From NCBI RefSeq assembly GCF_000953825.1, contig NZ_BBUL01000094.1:124001-188000 (forward strand): 64,000 bases of DNA, in the 5' to 3' direction. Both the position numbers and the translations under genes were made by a program. Under the pieces are notes generated by a model, which was not told the DNA's origin, did not search any database, and was given only the letters and a program-made list of their open reading frames with translations. Numbering within the stretch: the stretch's first letter is position 1; each line of letters opens with the position of its first letter. Below, in pieces: positions 26,828-35,518 of the stretch. This DNA is from Cellvibrio sp. OA-2007. Lineage in GTDB: Bacteria; Pseudomonadota; Gammaproteobacteria; Pseudomonadales; Cellvibrionaceae.

Positions 26828-28672
26828 ATGCTGCGCCTGAACCCTGCTCAACTCGATGAAAAATTAAATTTTATTCAGCATTATTTAGCGGCAGAAAATG
26901 CCGCTGACGGTTCCACCATGGACGCCAATGCCAATGTCACGCAAAAAAATATTGCCACATTGGAAGCGGAGTTAATGAAAGATTTTTTTGTGCAGGTTAA
27001 TCGCGCGCAAGTCAGCCGGAAAATTTCCGAATTGTTTGGCGATAAAATGGCAACTGAATATATTCGCCAAATTGAGCAACATGAAATTTATGTGCACGAT
27101 GAAACCAGCCTAAAACCCTATTGTGCATCGCTCACCATGTACCCATTTTTATTGGATGGGCTGACCAAGCTGGGCGGGGAATCCCGCGCGCCACAGCACC
27201 TGGAATCTTTTTGCGGCACATTTGTGAATTTTGTTTTTGCAGTAAGTTCGCAGTTTGCCGGTGCAATAGCAACCGTCGAATTCCTCACCTATTTTGATTA
27301 TTTTGCGCGCAAAGACTATGGCGACAATTACCTCACCACCCACACCAAACAAATTGCCAACCACTTGCAACATGTTGTTTATGCCCTGAATCAACCGGCG
27401 GCAGCGCGCGGTTATCAAAGTGTGTTCTGGAACATTTCTATTTATGACCAACACTATTTCGATTCGATGTTTGGCGAATTTGTATTCCCGGATTTCACCA
27501 AGCCCGAATGGAATAGCGTTGCCCAACTGCAAGATTTTTTCCTGCATTGGTTTAATGCCGAGCGCAACAAAACCTTACTGACCTTCCCGGTGGTGACCGT
27601 TGCCATGTTAACTGAAGATGGTCAGTGTAAAGATCAGGTCTTTGCTGCCGCTATAGGTTCACATCTCGCGCAAGGCAGTGCATTTTTTATGTACCTGTCT
27701 GACAATGCCGATTCGCTCGCCTCTTGCTGCCGCCTGCGCAATGAAATTAGCGACCACACATTTTCTTACACCCTCGGTGCTGGCGGTGTCGCCACCGGTT
27801 CAATTAATGTCATCACCCTTAATATGAACCGTTTGGTACAAGACAAACGCGACCTCCTCACCGAAGTGAAAAAAATTCACTGCTACCAGGTCGCATATCG
27901 CCAATTAATGGAAGATTATTTAGCCGCTGGCATGCTAAACGTGTACTCCGCAGGTTTTATTAGCCTTAACAAACAATTCCTCACCATCGGCATTAACGGC
28001 ATGGCGGAGGCCGCTGAGTCACAAGGCATAAAAGTCAGCAATAACAAAGAGTATATTGCCTTTGTCCAAAATCATTTAAAGGTGATTTACAACGCAAACA
28101 AAGCGGCCAAAGCAGAATTCGGATATTTATTTAATACCGAATTTGTTCCCGCCGAAAATTTGGGAATTAAAAATGCAAAATGGGATAAGGCCGATGGCTA
28201 TGAAGTGAAACGCGACTGTTATAACTCGTATTTTTATATAGTAGAAGATGAGGCGACCAACCCGCTTGATAAGTTTATTTTGCATGGCCGCGAGTTGATT
28301 GATTATCTCGATGGTGGCTCGGCACTGCATTTAAATCTGGACGAAGCATTAAGTGCAGATGCCTATCTAAACCTGATTAATATCGCCGCTAAAACCGGCT
28401 GCAACTACTTCTGCATCAACGTAAAAATCACAATCTGTAATCAGTGCCAGCAGATTGATAAACGCACCCTGCACCACTGCTCCGCCTGCGGTTCAGACGA
28501 TGTGGACTATGGCACTCGCGTAATTGGTTATTTGAAACGTATTTCGTCATTCAGTGCCGGGCGGCGCAAAGAGCACAAATTGCGTCACTACCATGTGAAA
28601 AAAGCGCGCACCAGTTCAGCAAATAGCGCGCAATATCAAGCTGAGCCATATGAATCAACCGCTACCGCTTAG
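26828..28672 (+). CDS. nrdD: Anaerobic ribonucleoside-triphosphate reductase
   Basis: A glycyl-radical enzyme of 614 residues that makes deoxynucleotides without oxygen. Seen in the sequence: the C-terminal zinc-binding CNQCQQIDKRTLHHCSACGS and the glycyl-radical loop RVIGYLKRISSF near the C-terminus. At 614 residues it is shorter than the E. coli enzyme (about 710), and there is little room for a full N-terminal ATP-cone before the catalytic barrel, so allosteric control may be reduced. Together with hemN and ubiTUV it removes an oxygen-dependent step that would otherwise prevent growth on nitrate. Confidence 0.95.
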   Translation: MLRLNPAQLDEKLNFIQHYLAAENAADGSTMDANANVTQKNIATLEAELMKDFFVQVNRAQVSRKISELFGDKMATEYIRQIEQHEIYVHDETSLKPYCASLTMYPFLLDGLTKLGGESRAPQHLESFCGTFVNFVFAVSSQFAGAIATVEFLTYFDYFARKDYGDNYLTTHTKQIANHLQHVVYALNQPAAARGYQSVFWNISIYDQHYFDSMFGEFVFPDFTKPEWNSVAQLQDFFLHWFNAERNKTLLTFPVVTVAMLTEDGQCKDQVFAAAIGSHLAQGSAFFMYLSDNADSLASCCRLRNEISDHTFSYTLGAGGVATGSINVITLNMNRLVQDKRDLLTEVKKIHCYQVAYRQLMEDYLAAGMLNVYSAGFISLNKQFLTIGINGMAEAAESQGIKVSNNKEYIAFVQNHLKVIYNANKAAKAEFGYLFNTEFVPAENLGIKNAKWDKADGYEVKRDCYNSYFYIVEDEATNPLDKFILHGRELIDYLDGGSALHLNLDEALSADAYLNLINIAAKTGCNYFCINVKITICNQCQQIDKRTLHHCSACGSDDVDYGTRVIGYLKRISSFSAGRRKEHKLRHYHVKKARTSSANSAQYQAEPYESTATA

Positions 28673-28691
28673 GATAATTAATTAGCCAATT

Positions 28692-28728
28692 CTGCACCCG
28701 GCACCTGTAGCCGGAGTGCAGTTTTTTT
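28692..28728 (+). terminator. Terminator after nrdGD
   Basis: CTGCACCCGGC and GCCGGAGTGCAG form a stem with a small bulge, followed by seven T. It lies between the convergent nrdD and ubiT genes. Confidence 0.8.
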
Positions 28729-28735
28729 GCTTAAG

Positions 28736-29251
28736 CTATTTTCGATTACGCGCAATAGTTCCGGCAACTTGCTGTATCACGCTAGCGATACGCGGGGGCA
28801 ATTGGGCATTTAACTCAATACTGGCCAATAAGTTTTTAATCCCCAAACCCAATTCAGTATCGCCATTCATTTCCAGCCGCCGCTGAAAAAACAACATGTC
28901 CGGATCAAGCTGTTGTGTTGCAATCAGTAGCAGATCATAACTGTTTGCACTAAAACGCAGATCCGGTTCCGCCACTGCATCTGTCACCACCAACTTATGG
29001 CGGTGATAGCGAATGCCAAATTGCACATCTATATCCTTCACACAAATATGCAGTAATTTATTGCAAAAAAAATCCAATTCATCCGCAGCAATAGCCTCGC
29101 GCAGGGCATAGTTAAGGCTGCGCGCCAAAGCTACTTGCTGCAGCCGATCTGGCACCCGTCGCGCCGCCCAATTCATTGCACTTGGCAGGCGTGGAATCAT
29201 CGCCTGTGCGAGCGCATCTACCCCCTGACTTACCCTTTGTTGGTATAACAT
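28736..29251 (-). CDS. ubiT: O2-independent ubiquinone synthesis accessory factor UbiT (SCP2 domain)
   Basis: A 171-residue SCP2 lipid-carrier protein. The SCP2 core is seen as LNYALREAIAADELDFFCNKLLHICVKDIDVQFGIRYH, then the C-terminal FFQRRLEMNGDTELGLGIKNLLASIE, characteristic of UbiT (YhbT). UbiT, UbiU and UbiV together allow ubiquinone synthesis in the absence of oxygen. Here ubiT is divergent from ubiUV across an 87-base gap. GAGGTG lies 5 bases before the ATG. Confidence 0.9.
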   Translation of the reverse strand: MLYQQRVSQGVDALAQAMIPRLPSAMNWAARRVPDRLQQVALARSLNYALREAIAADELDFFCNKLLHICVKDIDVQFGIRYHRHKLVVTDAVAEPDLRFSANSYDLLLIATQQLDPDMLFFQRRLEMNGDTELGLGIKNLLASIELNAQLPPRIASVIQQVAGTIARNRK

Positions 29252-29338
29252 TTTTGCACCTCATGATTGACAATAGAGCAATGCAAAACATCATGACAAG
29301 TCAACCGCAGGCTGGCTATTAACCATTGGAGGTAGACG

Positions 29339-30346
29339 ATGGAATTGTTATGCCCGGCAGGCAATATTCCTGCACTTAAGGCCGCCATTGAAAATGGTGC
29401 GGATGCGGTTTACCTGGGGTTGCGCAACAAAACTAACGCGCGCCATTTTGCCGGTTTGAATTTGGATGCGCTCAAACTAAAAGAAGCAACACACTATGCA
29501 CATCAACACCAATGCAAGGTGCATCTGGCAATTAATACTTTTGCCCACCCGGATACCTGGCAGCATTGGAGTAGCGCTGTAGATGAGGCGATTGCCTGCG
29601 GAGTTGATGCATTAATTATTGCCGATCTGAGCATTCTGCAATATGCCGCCGAGCGCTATCCAGAAACAGAACTGCATTTATCTGTGCAAGCATCCGCAAC
29701 TAACGCAGCCGCTATCGATTTTTATACGCAGCAATTTAATGTGCAGCGCGTGGTATTGCCCCGTGTATTGTCTATCGCACAAGTAAAAATTTTGGCGCGT
29801 TCCTGCACTACACCGCTGGAGGTATTTGCCTTTGGCAGCCTCTGCATTATGGCGGAGGGACGCTGTTATTTAAGTTCCTATTTGACCGGGCAATCGCCCA
29901 ATACATTTGGCGCCTGCTCACCGGCTGAATTTGTGCGCTGGGAAGATCGCAACGGTGTATTGGAGTCGCGCTTGAACAATGTGTTGATTGATCGTTTTGG
30001 CGCGCAAGAAACGGCGGGCTATCCCACACTGTGCAAAGGTCGCTTCGCACTCGCCGATGAAACCGACACTGCGCCCTACCATGCACTGGAAGAGCCCACC
30101 AGCTTAAATACAATGGAATTATTGCCAGAATTATTAGTGCTGGGAATTCGCTCATTAAAAATCGAGGGGCGTCAACGCAGCGCCGCTTATGTCGCGCAGG
30201 TTACCCGCGCATGGCGCGCAGCGATTGATTGCTGTCGCGCCGATCCTGCAAAATTTTTAGTGCAAGCGGAATGGCAAGCTGCGCTCGCACAACTGGCTGA
30301 AGGTAGCCAAACTACACTGGGCGCCTATGAACGGCAGTGGCGATAA
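29339..30346 (+). CDS. ubiU: O2-independent ubiquinone hydroxylation protein UbiU (U32 family)
   Basis: A 335-residue member of the peptidase U32 family with a [4Fe-4S] cluster; with UbiV it performs the O2-independent hydroxylations of ubiquinone synthesis. It begins MELLCPAGNIPALKAAIENGADAVYLGL, as UbiU (YhbU) does. The cluster cysteines are in CIMAEGRCYLSSYLTGQ ... FGAC and TLCKGRF (about residues 170-232). A strong ribosome site (GGAGG) precedes the ATG by 5-6 bases. It is followed 18 bases later by ubiV. Confidence 0.93.
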   Translation: MELLCPAGNIPALKAAIENGADAVYLGLRNKTNARHFAGLNLDALKLKEATHYAHQHQCKVHLAINTFAHPDTWQHWSSAVDEAIACGVDALIIADLSILQYAAERYPETELHLSVQASATNAAAIDFYTQQFNVQRVVLPRVLSIAQVKILARSCTTPLEVFAFGSLCIMAEGRCYLSSYLTGQSPNTFGACSPAEFVRWEDRNGVLESRLNNVLIDRFGAQETAGYPTLCKGRFALADETDTAPYHALEEPTSLNTMELLPELLVLGIRSLKIEGRQRSAAYVAQVTRAWRAAIDCCRADPAKFLVQAEWQAALAQLAEGSQTTLGAYERQWR

Positions 30347-30364
30347 TAATAAAAGGTTGCGATT

Positions 30365-31258
30365 ATGAAATTTTCACTCGGCCCTATTTTATATTTTTGG
30401 GATAAAAATAGCGTATTGGATTTTTATCGCACTGCCGCTGAATCCCCGGTGGATATTATTTATTTAGGTGAAACTGTGTGCCCCAAGCGGCGCGAGTTGC
30501 GCTTGGAAGATTACCTCACCATCGCCCACCAACTACGCGAAGCCGGTAAAGAAGTTGTGCTTTCCAGCATGACCCTGCTGGAATCACCCGCCGATTTACG
30601 CGAACTAAACCGCTATTGCGACAATGGCGAATTTTTAATTGAAGCCAATGATGTAGGTGCGGTGGGTTTATTAAATGAACGCGGGCTGCCATTTGTAGCA
30701 GGCAATACACTGAACTGTTACAACCAGCACAGTTTGCGCTACCTAATGAAAATGGGCATGCAGCGCTGGGTAATTCCAGTGGAATTGCCGCTGCGCTGGA
30801 TCAATGCCATGTTGGCCAGCAGCGAAATAAACGATGTGCGCGAATGTTTTACAACCGAGTTATTTGCCTTTGGCCATTTACCGCTTGCGTGGTCGGCGCG
30901 CTGTTTTACCGCGCGCGCCGAGGGAAAACCAAAAGACCAATGCGATTTATGCTGCAATAAATATCCAGCGGGGCGCACTGTAACCAGTCAGGAAGGCGAA
31001 ATATTATTTACCTTAAATGGTATTCAAACCCAGTCCGGTTACCGCCACAATCTTATTAATGATTTGCCAACGCTGCATAATAGCGTGGATATTATTCGCT
31101 TAAGCCCACAGCCCCAAGACACCTTTGTCTGGCTCGAACGCTTTCAACAACAAGCGAAAAATCCAATCCTGTTTCCGCTACAAAAACCTGACTGCAATGG
31201 TTTTTGGCACGAACAAGCGGGCAAAGAATTAATCATCGCCAGCAGCGGAGCACATTAA
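30365..31258 (+). CDS. ubiV: O2-independent ubiquinone hydroxylation protein UbiV (U32 family)
   Basis: A 297-residue U32-family Fe-S protein, partner of UbiU. The start MKFSLGPILYFWDKNSVLDFY is typical of UbiV (YhbV). The cluster cysteines are Cys near residue 39 (GETVCPKRREL) and the group CFTARAEGKPKDQCDLCCNKYPAG (about 180-200). The complete ubiTUV set lies in the middle of the nitrate respiration genes, which supports ubiquinone as a quinol donor to NarI under anoxia. Confidence 0.92.
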   Translation: MKFSLGPILYFWDKNSVLDFYRTAAESPVDIIYLGETVCPKRRELRLEDYLTIAHQLREAGKEVVLSSMTLLESPADLRELNRYCDNGEFLIEANDVGAVGLLNERGLPFVAGNTLNCYNQHSLRYLMKMGMQRWVIPVELPLRWINAMLASSEINDVRECFTTELFAFGHLPLAWSARCFTARAEGKPKDQCDLCCNKYPAGRTVTSQEGEILFTLNGIQTQSGYRHNLINDLPTLHNSVDIIRLSPQPQDTFVWLERFQQQAKNPILFPLQKPDCNGFWHEQAGKELIIASSGAH

Positions 31259-31352
31259 CGGAACAAGCGATTCCCTGGTATTGGCCGATGACCAATCACG
31301 CAAATGGGTGCGCAGCGAAATCATATTCGGCTTATCCGTAACAACTTTCTTA
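31259..31352 (+). pseudogene. Short coding-like remnant after ubiV (tentative)
   Basis: Directly after the ubiV stop, a frame without its own start reads protein-like for about 30 codons (SDSLVLADDQSRKWVRSE ... SVTTFLSR) and then meets TAG. I do not recognise a family. It could be the tail of a lost gene or chance. Confidence 0.2.
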
Positions 31353-31377
31353 TCACGATAGACCCGCCATTTTTAAT

Positions 31378-31405
31378 TACCTCATTGTGGGTAGCGCCTA
31401 CCTAT
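31378..31405. promoter_or_regulatory. NarL-type sites upstream of narK1
   Basis: The 7-2-7 pair TACCTCA-TT-GTGGGTA (31378-31393) is followed by a perfect single heptamer TACCTAT at 31399-31405, about 105-130 bases upstream of the narK start. It shares the TTGTGGGTA core with the narX and nrdG sites. Confidence 0.6.
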
Positions 31406-31507
31406 TCAAACCACCGCGCAACCATAACAAGCCTAGTAAACTGCTGTTGAAGAGCACCACTTAATGATACTCACACTGCAATTTATTGGCATCGCTAGGA
31501 GATAGTT

Positions 31508-32767
31508 ATGGGAAAAAGTGAATACAAAGCTTGGTCGGTGGTTATCGCCAGTACGTTTTCATTTACCATTTGTTTTATGATTTGGATGATGTTTGCGGTT
31601 ATCGGCATTCCCATCAAAGAAATGCTCGGGCTCAATGAAACTGAATTTGGTTTATTAATTGCTATGCCGGTATTGACCGGTTCTTTAATCCGATTGCCCA
31701 TGGGTATGTGGACCGATCGCTTTGGCGGCAGAATTGTATTTTTAATATTAATGCTCGCCACTGTACTGCCAATCTGGCTAATTTCTTACGCAACAGTTTA
31801 CTGGCAATTTTTAGTACTGAGTTTATTTGTGGGAGTCGCCGGCGGTTCATTTACCGTTGGTATTGCCTATTGCGCACGCTGGTTTAAAAAAGAGCGTCAA
31901 GGTTTGGCGATGGGAATTTTTGGCGCGGGCAATACCGGTGCTGCAGTGACCAAATTGGTGGCACCATTAATAGTAGTTGCCTATGGCTGGACAATGGTAC
32001 CCAAAGTCTATGCCGTGTTAATGCTGATTACCGCAATGCTATTTTGGTTTTTTAGCTTTACCGATAAATCCCACAGCGCAACCAGCAAAGTCACCATTAA
32101 ACAACAGCTCATGGTATTAAAAGATCCCCGCGTATGGCGCTACAGCCAGTATTACTCCATTGTATTTGGCGGCTATGTGGCGCTCTCACTATGGATGACA
32201 AAATACTACATCACCGAATATGGTTTTGATTTAAAAACAGCGGCACTGCTGGCAGTTGCATTTAGTTTACCCGGCGGCATGTTGCGCGCATTGGGTGGCT
32301 ACTTCTCCGATAAGTTTGGCGCTCACACGGTTACCTGGTGGGTACTCTGGGTATCACTTGTGTGTTTATTTTTTCTATCTTATCCACCCACTGAAATTGT
32401 CATCACCACACTTAAAGGCCCAATGAGTTTTCATCTTGGTCTGGGGGCAGCCAGCTTCACGATTATTATGTTTGCCATGGGCATAGCCTTCGCGGTGGGC
32501 AAAGCATCAGTATTTAAATATATTGCCGATGGTTACCCGCAAAATATTGGTGTAGTGTCTGGTATTGTTGGGCTCGCAGGCGGTTTGGGTGGATTTATTT
32601 TGCCGATTATATTTGGTGCGCTGGTCGATTTAACGGGTGTGCGCTCATCTGCATTTATGTTTATGTTCGGCATTATTTGGACATCATTGATGTGGATGTA
32701 CTTTACCGAAGTTCGCCCAGTACATGCCAAACAAGAATTACAGCGCAATGCGCTGCAACAAGGTTAA
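31508..32767 (+). CDS. narK: Nitrate/nitrite MFS transporter, NarK type (first copy)
   Basis: A major facilitator protein of 419 residues with 12 predicted membrane helices. Nitrate-porter features include the motif LIRLPMGMWTDRFGGRIVF after helix 2 and a glycine-rich nitrate signature GNTGAAVTKLVAPLIV, with a second copy GLAGGLGGFILPIIFGALVD. The shorter length corresponds to the NarK1-like (nitrate/proton symport) group, which typically accompanies the longer NarK2-like antiporter encoded at 39164. It has a good ribosome site (AGGAG) and ends just before a terminator hairpin with an embedded FNR box. Confidence 0.92.
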   Translation: MGKSEYKAWSVVIASTFSFTICFMIWMMFAVIGIPIKEMLGLNETEFGLLIAMPVLTGSLIRLPMGMWTDRFGGRIVFLILMLATVLPIWLISYATVYWQFLVLSLFVGVAGGSFTVGIAYCARWFKKERQGLAMGIFGAGNTGAAVTKLVAPLIVVAYGWTMVPKVYAVLMLITAMLFWFFSFTDKSHSATSKVTIKQQLMVLKDPRVWRYSQYYSIVFGGYVALSLWMTKYYITEYGFDLKTAALLAVAFSLPGGMLRALGGYFSDKFGAHTVTWWVLWVSLVCLFFLSYPPTEIVITTLKGPMSFHLGLGAASFTIIMFAMGIAFAVGKASVFKYIADGYPQNIGVVSGIVGLAGGLGGFILPIIFGALVDLTGVRSSAFMFMFGIIWTSLMWMYFTEVRPVHAKQELQRNALQQG

Positions 32768-32777
32768 TACTATTCAA

Positions 32778-32818
32778 GCGGGCTTGATGCAGATCAAGCG
32801 CAACAAGCCCGCCATTTT
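32778..32818 (+). terminator. Terminator hairpin after narK1 with an FNR box in its loop
   Basis: GCGGGCTTG (32778-32786) and CAAGCCCGC (32804-32812) form a 9-bp stem followed by ATTTTT. The loop region contains the FNR box. Confidence 0.7.
32784..32797. promoter_or_regulatory. FNR/Anr box upstream of the DGC-domain gene
   Basis: TTGATGCAGATCAA: a perfect FNR dyad 75-88 bases upstream of the ATG at 32872. It overlaps the left arm and loop of the narK1 terminator, so one stretch appears to stop the upstream gene and switch on the downstream one. Confidence 0.75.
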
Positions 32819-32871
32819 TATACTGATTACAGTTTATTTTCACCATTGTATAAACGTATCAGGGCACAATC

Positions 32872-33264
32872 ATGACCAACAAAAATACCGACGTACCATT
32901 AGTCTATTCCTGCTCAGGTTGTTCAAATGTGGCGCAACTGGCCAATGATGTTGCCGTTGTACTCGACCGCGAAGGGCATGCACAAATGTCTTGTATTGCG
33001 GGCGTAGGCGGCAATGTAAAAGGCTTAGTTAAAATCGCAAAATCCGGGCGCCCTATTCTCGCCATTGATGGCTGCAGAATAGCTTGTGTGAAAAATGTAT
33101 TGGGAAACCATGAGATTACACCCCGCTGGCATTTGGAACTAAGTAGTTTGGGCTTGAAAAAAATTGAACACCAGAGCTGTTCTGTTGGCGACATGCATAA
33201 AGCCTTGAGCAGCGCACATAAATTATTAGCTTCAACAAAAAGCGACCTACCTACAAAGGGGTAA
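32872..33264 (+). CDS. DGC-domain putative zinc-binding protein
   Basis: A soluble 130-residue protein of the DGC family. It shows the N-terminal CSGCSNVAQLANDVA motif (Cys-x2-Cys), the middle MSCIAGVGG Cys and the family hallmark DGCRIACVKNVL near residue 65. Conserved cysteines probably bind zinc or another metal; the biochemical role is unknown. Members frequently lie in anaerobic respiration or metal loci. AGGG lies about 8 bases upstream of the ATG. A perfect FNR box precedes the gene and a NarL-type site lies within its 3' end, in front of moaA. Confidence 0.75.
   Translation: MTNKNTDVPLVYSCSGCSNVAQLANDVAVVLDREGHAQMSCIAGVGGNVKGLVKIAKSGRPILAIDGCRIACVKNVLGNHEITPRWHLELSSLGLKKIEHQSCSVGDMHKALSSAHKLLASTKSDLPTKG
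33248..33263. promoter_or_regulatory. NarL-type 7-2-7 site upstream of moaA
   Basis: TACCTAC-AA-AGGGGTA, with one mismatch per heptamer at most. It sits on the last codons of the DGC gene, about 60 bases before the start of the Moco-riboswitch-like leader. Confidence 0.5.
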
Positions 33265-33317
33265 TCGCACACCCATTTACGGCAATAACACCAACAGCGC
33301 AAACCCGCTAGTATAAA

Positions 33318-33412
33318 TCTCACTAGAAACAACGCCGAGCTTCATGACCTAACGTCATCCCGACTATGGCATTAAGCCAATGGGTCTGTTTAGAAATGAA
33401 CAGGCCTCCCGG
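33318..33412 (+). promoter_or_regulatory. Probable molybdenum cofactor (Moco) riboswitch in the moaA leader
   Basis: The leader before moaA carries the landmarks I know from the Moco RNA motif: CGCCGAGC near the 5' side (33333-33340), a short hairpin ATGAC-CTAAC-GTCAT, and a terminal stem GGTCTGTT ... AACAGGCC closed by the loop TAGAAATG, ending in GGCCTCCC (33403-33410). The moaA ribosome site (GGAAAGG) follows immediately, so control of translation is plausible. The family is found upstream of moaABCDE in many gammaproteobacteria. The call is from pattern memory without a covariance-model search. Confidence 0.7.
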
Positions 33413-33428
33413 ATTGGAAAGGTGTTTT

Positions 33429-34415
33429 ATGTTGATTGAACCACCCTTGACGGACAGGTTTGCACGCGCCTTTGGTTACCTGCGCCTATCGCTCACCGAA
33501 AAATGTAATTTCAGTTGCAGGTATTGCCTGCCCGACGGCAGTGAATGCCACTCTATGAATGGCGATTTAAATCCCACTGAAATTCGCCGCCTAGTCACCG
33601 CTTTTGCATTGTTAGGCACCCAAAAAATTCGCCTCACTGGTGGTGAACCCAGTTTGCGCCGCGATCTATGCGAGATAATAACTATCTGCAAAAGTGTTGC
33701 GGGAATTACCTCTGTAGCACTCACAACCAATGGCTTCCGCTTGGAAAAAGATGTCACCAGTTGGCGCGCCGCTGGTTTGGATGCACTTAATGTCAGCATC
33801 GATAGTTTGCGCCCGGAGATGTTCCAATTAATCACCGGCAGCGGAAAATTGCGCAGTATTTTAACCGGGCTGGAACAGGCTCAGGCGCTTGGTTTTACAC
33901 AAGTTAAAATCAACACTGTATTGCTGCGCGAACAAAATGCCAGTGAGCTGGATGATTTTCTCGCATTTATTAAAACGCGCAAGCTGACGCTGCGTTTTAT
34001 TGAATTAATGCGCACCGGCGACAATGCCGATTTTTTTGCGCGCCAACATTTAAGTGGCGAAAGTATTCAGCAGCGTTTGTTAGCCGAAGGCTGGACACAG
34101 AAAATTCGCAGCGCCAATGCTGGCCCCGCCAAAGAATTTATCCACCCGGATTATGTCGGCGCCATTGGGCTGATCATGCCCTACAGCAAAAATTTTTGCG
34201 CGGATTGCAATCGCCTGAGGGTATCCAGCAAGGCAGAGCTGTATTTATGTTTATTCGCCGAACAACATCAATCCATGCGCGCACTATTACAAAGTGATGA
34301 TCCGCAACCGCTAATGCATTTTTTGCGCGCCGCACTGCAACATAAAACCGCCGGTCACGATTTACACCATCAGGTCACTGGCTCAACCCGCCACCTGGCC
34401 ATGATTGGCGGCTGA
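33429..34415 (+). CDS. moaA: GTP 3',8-cyclase
   Basis: A radical-SAM enzyme that starts molybdopterin synthesis by converting GTP to 3',8-cH2GTP. The N-terminal cluster is CNFSCRYC (C-x3-C-x2-C) and the C-terminal cluster is CADCNRLRVSSKAELYLC (C-x2-C-x13-C). The SAM-binding GGEPSLR is at about residue 77. The frame opens earlier (33366), but the upstream part lies in the riboswitch-like leader. The ATG at 33429 has GGAAAGG 7 bases upstream and gives the usual 328 residues. The C-terminal double glycine (MIGG), needed for MoaA function, is present. It is the first of moaABCDE. Confidence 0.95.
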   Translation: MLIEPPLTDRFARAFGYLRLSLTEKCNFSCRYCLPDGSECHSMNGDLNPTEIRRLVTAFALLGTQKIRLTGGEPSLRRDLCEIITICKSVAGITSVALTTNGFRLEKDVTSWRAAGLDALNVSIDSLRPEMFQLITGSGKLRSILTGLEQAQALGFTQVKINTVLLREQNASELDDFLAFIKTRKLTLRFIELMRTGDNADFFARQHLSGESIQQRLLAEGWTQKIRSANAGPAKEFIHPDYVGAIGLIMPYSKNFCADCNRLRVSSKAELYLCLFAEQHQSMRALLQSDDPQPLMHFLRAALQHKTAGHDLHHQVTGSTRHLAMIGG

Positions 34416-34442
34416 ACCCTGTTAACAACAAGCGAGCTATTT

Positions 34443-34988
34443 ATGGGACACCACACCACTGACACTACACTACCGCTGGCAATTGCAGTTCTAACCGTAT
34501 CTGACACCCGCACCATGGCCACTGACACTTCCGGTGCCGCATTAATTGAGCGGCTGCAAGAAGCGCAGCACCAATTGGCTGCGCGCGCATTGGTTATTGA
34601 TGATATTTATCAAATCCGCGCCCAGTGTTCGCAGTGGATTGCGGATCAAACCATTCAGGTTATTTTAATTACCGGCGGCACCGGTTTTACCGGACGCGAT
34701 TCAACACCCGAGGCGATGACACCGCTGTTTGATAAAACAGTGGAAGGTTTTGGTGAATTATTTCGCCAGATTTCTTATCGCCACATAGGCACGTCAACTA
34801 TTCAATCGCGCGCGGTTGCAGGGCTTGCAAACAACACTCTCATTTTCTGCTTGCCTGGCTCTACCAATGCCTGCAGAACTGCCTGGGATGAAATTATTAA
34901 ATACCAACTGGATTCAACCCAGGGGCCTTGCAACTTTGTGCCACATTTAAAAAAGACCGAGCGCTCACCCTGCGGCACACGAAGCTAA
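34443..34988 (+). CDS. moaB: Molybdopterin adenylyltransferase-like protein MoaB
   Basis: A 181-residue protein of the MoaB/Mog fold. Typical segments are [43 protein letters not shown] near residue 78 and [19 protein letters not shown] near residue 140. Family members adenylate molybdopterin before Mo insertion (MogA) or are paralogues whose role is less clear (E. coli MoaB). As no mogA is seen here and moeA is present, this gene may serve as the adenylyltransferase. Confidence 0.9.
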   Translation: MGHHTTDTTLPLAIAVLTVSDTRTMATDTSGAALIERLQEAQHQLAARALVIDDIYQIRAQCSQWIADQTIQVILITGGTGFTGRDSTPEAMTPLFDKTVEGFGELFRQISYRHIGTSTIQSRAVAGLANNTLIFCLPGSTNACRTAWDEIIKYQLDSTQGPCNFVPHLKKTERSPCGTRS

Positions 34989-35002
34989 TCAGGCACCCAC
35001 CG

Positions 35003-35518
35003 ATGAACCAACAATACCTAACACAAAACCCATCAAGCCTGACGCATCTGGATCAAACCGGTGCTGCCTGCATGGTGGATGTCAGCGATAAAGCGGTCAC
35101 CAAACGTATTGCCGTTGCCAGTGCGATGCTGATCACCCGCCCAGATGTGATTGAACTCATCAACAGTGCCAGCTTGAAAAAAGGCGATGTATTAGCCACC
35201 GCGCGTATTGCCGGCATTATGGCAGCAAAAAAAACGGCCGATTTAATTCCACTTTGCCACCCTTTGGCGCTCGCCAAAGTCAGTATCGACTTTGATTGCA
35301 ATCTCGCTCTGGGCTCTATCGCTATTCGCGCGCGCTGTATCACCAATGGTCAAACCGGCGTGGAAATGGAAGCGCTGACCGCAGCCAGTGTTGCCGCGCT
35401 AACCATTTACGATATGTGCAAAGCGGTAGATAAACACATGGAGATCAACTCTATTTATGTAGAACAAAAATCCGGTGGCAAAACAGGGGATTGGCAAAAG
35501 GAGAGCGAGCATGATTAA
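35003..35518 (+). CDS. moaC: Cyclic pyranopterin monophosphate synthase
   Basis: Converts 3',8-cH2GTP to cyclic pyranopterin monophosphate. It has 171 residues including a short N-terminal extension before [23 protein letters not shown]. Catalytic motifs are [22 protein letters not shown] and [23 protein letters not shown], and the final KSGGKTGDW is diagnostic. The open frame begins earlier inside moaB, but the ATG at 35003, 14 bases after the moaB stop, is the sensible start. Its stop overlaps the moaD start by 8 bases (ATGATTAA). Confidence 0.95.
   Translation: MNQQYLTQNPSSLTHLDQTGAACMVDVSDKAVTKRIAVASAMLITRPDVIELINSASLKKGDVLATARIAGIMAAKKTADLIPLCHPLALAKVSIDFDCNLALGSIAIRARCITNGQTGVEMEALTAASVAALTIYDMCKAVDKHMEINSIYVEQKSGGKTGDWQKESEHD

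Noticed and set aside
29251-29338. FNR box between ubiT and ubiU
   Set aside because: TTGACAATAGAGCAA has only one good half-site and wrong spacing.
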